From Patiria pectinifera (Eukaryota > Echinodermata > Asteroidea > Valvatida > Asterinidae): DNA of 64,000 bases. The position numbers and the translations under genes are program-made. The notes under the pieces are model-generated. The model was not told the DNA's origin. It made no database searches and saw only the letters and a program-made list of their open reading frames with translations. The stretch spans positions 3,263,717 to 3,327,716 of the forward strand of contig CM057150.1 of NCBI GenBank assembly GCA_029964075.1, written 5' to 3'. The first letter of the stretch is position 1. Every line of letters begins with the position of its first letter. Positions 58,970-64,000 of the stretch are shown here, piece after piece.

Positions 58970-59560
58970 ATACAATTGCAATTGTTTGAATTAAGTGGGA
59001 CTCCTTCGTACTCGCCCAGCGTGTACGGTTGCTGGGCCGTGTACATTTCCCTCCTCATTTCTCGAACTGCAAGCCAAAACAAACGTGCTAGACTATTTTA
59101 AATACGTTAAAACTCCGTCTTTGATCCGCAAGGATTAACGAAGAACATGCAGCACTCTTATTCTTCATAGCAAAAACACGGATCGAAGTGCATTCAAAAT
59201 ATATCAAAATCTTAGGCAACAGACAGAATTAACGATATTGTATATAATAGGGTTTTGACACATGTCAATGGGAAATTATTAAAAATATGATTTCATTAAT
59301 TATTATGACACGTAAACGCGGAATCTGGAGTAAATTATGAGACAGTAAAACGGGCCAAGATTTTCAGGGAATTGACAATTAAGATACTGCTTACGAAACA
59401 AACCTCTGTGGATACACAATTAAAGTGTACTTACAATCTTCGACAGTTCATGTCCATGGCGATGGAAGCATACGTCAGGTTAAAGCCTATGCATAAAGTA
59501 ATTAAGGTATATATGTATAGAGAAATATTAATCCTGTGGCAAAACATGAACACAACCCTC
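58970..59560 (-). pseudogene. Partial SULT exon with dispersed flank (third F-type copy)
   Basis: The minus strand 59066-58982 has the acceptor and the first half of the same exon as fragment F (codons for the LGEYEGV region) without F's two-base insertion. It stops matching before the MDELRSFEV codons. The flank 59067-59560 matches 27483-28005. The duplication is therefore truncated at its left end inside the exon. 58411-58969 otherwise holds the 3' UTR of SULT-E and nothing else recognised. Confidence 0.7.
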
Positions 59561-59767
59561 AACTCAATGATATACATGTACACATGTGCATGTACATGTA
59601 GGCCTGCATGCACATTCGAGTGTGCATGCAGTAACAAGGGTTCCGTGATAGCTTATGCACAACACTGCTGGCGGTACAATGCTCGACCTTAATAAATATG
59701 CGACCTATATTGTGGTGTGCTCCGACGTAATGTTAGAGTTGTTGGTTGGTACACTCTGGAGGTGCCA

Positions 59768-60061
59768 CACTGAAAAATTGCCTGGGTTAATTTTACCAAA
59801 GAAAGGGTGAAAACTGGAACTACCCAAACTTGGGTTGTTCTATAACCAATTGTTTGGGTTATAATTAATGTTAATTAAATTCAACCAAAAGTTGTAGTCA
59901 TACAAGATCAAATTAAATTTGGTCTTGAATGACAACAAGTTTTGTTGAATTTAGCAGAAATTCTAACCCAAACAATTAGTTATAGAACAATTAACCCAAG
60001 TTTGGGTAGTTCCAGTTTTCACACTTTCTTTGGTAAAATTAACCCAGGCAATTTTTCAGTG
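59768..60061. mobile_element. 294 bp palindromic MITE
   Basis: The left end 'cactgaaaaattgcctgggt' is mirrored by the right end 'acccaggcaatttttcagtg'. Pairing continues, with small gaps, for about 100 bp of each arm ('ttgggttgttctataac', 'gttatagaacaattaacc'). The AT-rich centre has no ORF. The target duplication is not clear. 60062-60860 shows no supported gene. Confidence 0.8.
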
Positions 60062-60921
60062 CATAGTTCACTCTGAAAAAAAGTCTCTTGTCAGATTCAC
60101 CCGCAATACCAGTGCAATTGAACGGTCTCGTTACATGTATTCCGAATAGAAAGGCAAGCTTTGTGATATTATTATGCCCTCCCATGAGCTGTGCCCATTA
60201 TGCTGTGTGCTGAGTTCCTGTGTTAATTGTCATGTACGCTAGACGTAGGCGTGTTATTGTATACAAGATCAGAGCGAAACACAGACTTGGCCAAGTCTAA
60301 TATCCTACTCTGTTTACGGACGCTTTACGGCAATTGGCTACACAGTGCGATCGTGCATGGTTCAGGGTCGAGTTCAGCGATTTGCTGGGTAATTCATATT
60401 CCAGTATTCGACATACATGTAAACAGCTTCAATGCCTCTTGTGTTTGGTATTATTGAGTATAGGCCGTGATCGACGATCGTTATAGGCATGGGAGCTTTT
60501 GCTCACTTGCCACTATAGTGCAGCTCTGTTTACGTGGGAAGACTGGCTCAAGTCTAGGCGCTTTGAGCAAACTTTCGTTAATATGCGGAACGTGTGTTGG
60601 TTAAACTTACTCCCTCGCATCGCATCACAAAATATAGATTTTCCTCTTTCACATGAATATAATTTTTTTTGTGTGCACTTTTCCATTGAAAAAAAACTGG
60701 CACACGTGTGAACCCAGTCGCATACAATTACCTAGCTCGCACGGTTTCTGAAAGAGAACACAATAAGCTTTCCTTTCATGTTACAACCGTTTTGATTGGT
60801 GGAGAAGAAAAAGGGGCACTTTTCTTGTCAAATCAGTTCTGTCAATTGTTCTGAGGATCGACCTGCTGTTTATGTATAGGGTAGCAGACCAGTAAATAAA
60901 CTTCCATGGACCCCAATTGTA

Positions 60922-61218
60922 ATGCTCCCACTTCAGAAATTTGGGGAAAATACTTACAACTCTCGAAAGGCAGCATGGTTGGGCCATGTGGTTCGGCATG
61001 GCGGCATGGCGGCAGCTGTTGTGGATGGGATGCCAGTGGGATGTCGTCGCTCCGTGGGCCGGCCAAAGATGCACTGGGTGGACAACATCCGTGAATGGTC
61101 TGGGTGTGACACCAACGAACTGAAAGCAGCAGCACTGGAAAGACGGGCTGTGGTGGGAGCGGCGCCAGTGATCCCAACTGTGTATAATTTGAGGAGGAGA
61201 CCACGGGCATATGCCTAA
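60922..61218 (+). pseudogene. 3' fragment of a second LINE
   Basis: The frame reads KAAWLGHVVRHGG, then GRPKMHWVDNIREW, the conserved C-terminal region found after the reverse transcriptase of many LINEs. It ends with a stop at 61216-61218. No RT core precedes it, so this is a 5'-truncated copy. It is not the same family as 50340-54338 (different spacing and residues). Confidence 0.65.
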
Positions 61219-61618
61219 CGAATGAATGAAGGTGTTCGAGACACACATCAAATTAAAGCTTATTTCATCACCTTTCATTTTCTTTTCAATTTTCCGGTGG
61301 TCAACTGATTACTTTTAGGAGAAATTTCCATCTGAAGATGATCACCCCTAAAAATAGTCCTGAAGCCCATCGCCATTTTGAAAAACGATGGCTACACTCC
61401 ATTGCAAAATAGAGCGCTTTTAGGGTCCAAATTACATCCAAATTACCCACAACTGCAAGCTCCCAGTCCTGTGCACGGCTTCCACCCATATTTGTTACAA
61501 ACCCTCAAGTTCATGGCCCACAATACTCTCAAATACTAAAGATTTTGAGGGCATGCAAATCGTGATTTGGCCGGCGTAGGCAATTTGGGGCCTATGGTCT
61601 GCAACCATAGTCCGGTCT

Positions 61619-62006
61619 GCGTAATTTTTTTTCCTAGGAGGGTTAGGGGCAATGTCATGAATAATTCAGTTTTTCCTTTGAATCATTGCAAGACTTAGGT
61701 TCTCGTTCTATTTTCCCCTTAATTTAAAATTATCTCAGTGACAAATTTGGAGAAGAAAAATAGCTGATGAAAATGACCAGCGACGACGTGGATTCGAACC
61801 AGGGATCTTTGTATTCATAGCTCATCTCGCTATCCACTAGGCTACTGTGTGGTAGCTTGACGACAACCGTTCTTTAAAATGCTTTAATGTATTGTAACTA
61901 GTTGAGTAACTAACAAAAATGCTGTTGATGTCAGTGTCCGTTCTCATGGATAAACATGAATTATTCATGACATTGCCCCTAACCCTCCTAGGAATAAAAA
62001 TTACGC
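61619..62006. mobile_element. 388 bp MITE, 50 bp TIRs, 9 bp target duplication
   Basis: The left end (61619-61668, starting gcgtaatttt) and right end (61957-62006, ending aaaattacgc) are inverted copies with one or two mismatches, including 'cctaggagggttaggggcaa'. The flanks are gtccggtct (61610-61618) and gtccggtgt (62007-62015), an 8/9 match expected of a 9 bp target site duplication. Nine-base duplications with long TIRs fit Mutator-like elements, but this is inference. The core carries a minus-strand tRNA-like sequence (61775-61850). No transposase ORF. Confidence 0.85.
61775..61850 (-). repeat. tRNA-like sequence inside the MITE
   Basis: The minus strand has 'tagcctagtggatagcga' (A-box-like) and 'ctggttcgaatccacgtc' (B box). 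The spacing is tRNA-like, but no complete cloverleaf could be drawn. It may be a SINE captured by, or inserted in, the element. Confidence 0.5.
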
Positions 62007-62687
62007 GTCCGGTGTCACGGTCTCACTTCTCCGGCGTGCTAGCTTCTCCGAAAGGGAAATTTCGCTTCAACACGCATGCACAAAATTGCGCAGTGGTGTA
62101 CATTTTTTGTCAACTTTATTTGTGTGCTGAGTTCTTCGGGGTTGTACTGGTACACGTAATATCATAGGATATTTGTATGCATGGTTACAGGGTACCAGTC
62201 GAATCGAGAATTTTCATGGCGCGCACAACTCCCAATAACCAAAAAGACTTGAAATGCACATTTATTTTAAGCCGCGCATGGTTGCAAACATTACGAATTT
62301 CTCTCATTTAAACGAATCCGAGTTAGACCTTTCTAACTCGGAAAGAAAACATCCATTCCTAAGTGACAGCTCCCCCCAATGGACATAAATTTAATACCCC
62401 CTTGTGGCGGTCAGCCCAAGAATATATGGCCTATTGACCTCTACAGGTACACCATATGCCCACGTGGGTAACGAGTAATTGACTGATTTGTTTCATCCAC
62501 TGATGGTAGTGGTCACTACTGCAAACCACCAGCTTTTATGTGTAGGATTATAAAAATTGACTAGAAAAACCAAGTTGAAGACAAAACGGGCAGGAAAATT
62601 CTCTATTGGAAGTCCGGTTCAGGCGATTGATGAGTTAGAAAGATGGTGTGCTGTAAAAAGGTACATAGTCAGAGATGATTATGTTAG

Positions 62688-64000
62688 GGGTCATCTAGTG
62701 AGTTTTACGGGATATATCCTGGAGATGATATCTTGGTGGATGAGGATTCGATTAGACATCCAATACTTCACTATGAAGAGCAACAGAGACGTAAGTAACA
62801 TGTTGAACAATAACATCCCATACATCAATTAGTTGTAGGCATATCAATAAACTGTAAATAAGTGGATATTTCACCGCTTCTCATATACTCAATCAACTTG
62901 ATTGGAAAATAAATATCTTATCAACAAAAGGATACTTAAAATTTATGAATACCAACAATTAACATCTGACGCAGAGTTCACGATGAACGATCTTATATGT
63001 ACCGTACCAAAAGAAAAACCACAATTTGATAGGATCAGTAAAATGGCATAATTTTATTTACTTACTAGTAGGCCTAAGCAACATTTTGCATAATGGATAA
63101 ATATTTCCTGTGAAATTTATTGTGATACAGAATTCTTAAATGTATTTTCTTTATCAGAACAACATAAAGGCTATGACACCCCAATATAAAACCTAATAGA
63201 AAAATATTGGAAGGTTGTCCCGTATTGGTCAGTTATGATCATGTACATGAATATTACAAACTGCCATTTTGAAGCAAGGTTAACAATAATATGACATTTT
63301 ATGTTTGCATCTAGACTTTTCTGGCAGAACAAGGTTAACCAAACATCTCAGTGCATGAATACATGTACACCAATATTCCCCAATAAATACCAAAAAAAAA
63401 TACACCCCTACGTTTGGAATTTTGCTTTTGGTGAACATATCTTTACGTTTGAATATTTTGCTTTTGGGTGAATGTTATCCTGATGTCAATTATCATCATT
63501 ACAGAAAGCTGCAGGCAAGCCTCCACCAAAAGAAGACAGTGTAAGACTAAGAGGAAACACTTGCAGTTTTTGAGAGAGTGCCAGAAAGACGATCTGGTTG
63601 AAACAGTTGATGGCAGGATGATTGGAGGAATGGCAATATTCAAACAGTGGATCCCTTCAAAAGGCTTATTTTCCTGCAAGACGGAGCTGCAGTAAGCCTT
63701 GATCTTGATAACATTTCATTGCCAGGTAATGATTACTCAGACCAATTTTTGTAATGAATCAAGAGACAGTAAACTAATGGCAAGTTGACTCTGTAACGGT
63801 AATGATTAATTGAATGATTGTTACATGGTATACAGTTTTTTTTAAGGCAACACTAAGGGACAGTCAGCAAAAATGTACCATGTCCTTGTCAATGAGCAAG
63901 CAAAAATCAATTCCAAGAAATTTCCAGATATTGTAAGATATTCGGTTGCAGAAAAAAAAATCCTTGATGCATTATTGAAAGCAAACGATTACATACCGGA
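62688..64000 (+). CDS. Exons of an unrecognised gene, runs off right edge
   Basis: Exon 1 (62688-62790) reads GSSSEFYGIYPGDD then VDEDSIRHPILHYEEQQ, with acceptor 'ttatgttag' and donor 'gtaagt'. Next, 63505-63725 contains two overlapping readings. From the acceptor at 63504 the frame gives STKRRQCKTKRKHLQFLRE. From about 63617 another frame gives VDPFKRLIFLQDGAAVSLD and ends at a donor (63726) in phase 1. Exon 3 (from 63847) continues in phase, NTKGQSAKMYHVLVNEQA..., open to the last base. The frame switch near 63610 means either two exons or an indel. I do not recognise the protein. The first exon's start and the gene's start are unknown. Confidence 0.4.

Noticed and set aside
1..64000. CRISPR arrays, bacterial operons, rRNA genes
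   Set aside because: No regularly spaced repeats, no prokaryotic gene organisation and no rRNA sequence were seen. Introns and retroelements show nuclear animal DNA.

Overview
This is a 64 kb piece of an animal nuclear genome. It has split genes with canonical GT/AG introns, tRNA-derived SINEs, a decayed APE-type LINE, several terminal-inverted-repeat elements and a Penelope-like retroelement array. The SINE body sequences, the many TACATGTA-type palindromes and the repeated AGAGGGCGCT motif suggest a marine invertebrate deuterostome, most likely an echinoderm. That placement is an impression, not a proof.

The host gene content is mainly a cluster of cytosolic sulfotransferases (SULT; PAPS-dependent sulfation of small molecules). 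Three + strand genes can be assembled exon by exon with consistent phases. SULT-A (4358-10108) and SULT-B (18883-25881) are each complete. SULT-E (48184-58410) is complete except for its first coding exon. In A and B the start codon lies in a tiny exon that encodes only nine residues and a third of the next codon. A and B are products of a segmental duplication of about 9.3 kb (1663-10978 and 17390-26792). Between them lie two tandem copies of a 3.1 kb unit, each carrying two minus-strand SULT exons (C and D). A frameshifted minus-strand exon (F, 27319-27482) and a shorter relative (58982-59066) are further debris. SULT-B carries a 69 bp tandem duplication across an exon/intron junction that turned intron sequence into coding sequence.

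28-32 kb holds exon remnants of a minus-strand gene of a cysteine-rich metazoan family, interrupted by a GC-rich element with 28 bp perfect terminal inverted repeats. A 146 bp near-perfect palindrome follows.

33354-46542 is a 13.2 kb Penelope-like element (PLE) array: an inverted, 5'-truncated copy abutting a partial pLTR, then two direct 4.68 kb units in tandem. Each full unit has a TATA box, an ORF1 (proline run plus charged helical region) and an ORF2 reverse transcriptase. ORF2 stops where canonical PLEs continue into a GIY-YIG endonuclease, so the element looks endonuclease-less. A hammerhead-ribozyme-like motif lies just upstream of each pLTR junction. All three ORF2 copies carry frameshifts, mostly in homopolymers.

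46.5-62 kb contains SULT-E with a LINE (about 50340-54338) and a 474 bp inverted-repeat element in one intron, followed by a palindromic MITE (59768-60061), a LINE 3' fragment (60922-61218) and a 388 bp MITE with 50 bp inverted repeats and a near-perfect 9 bp target duplication (61619-62006). The right end (62688-64000) holds exons of an unrecognised + strand gene that runs off the window.
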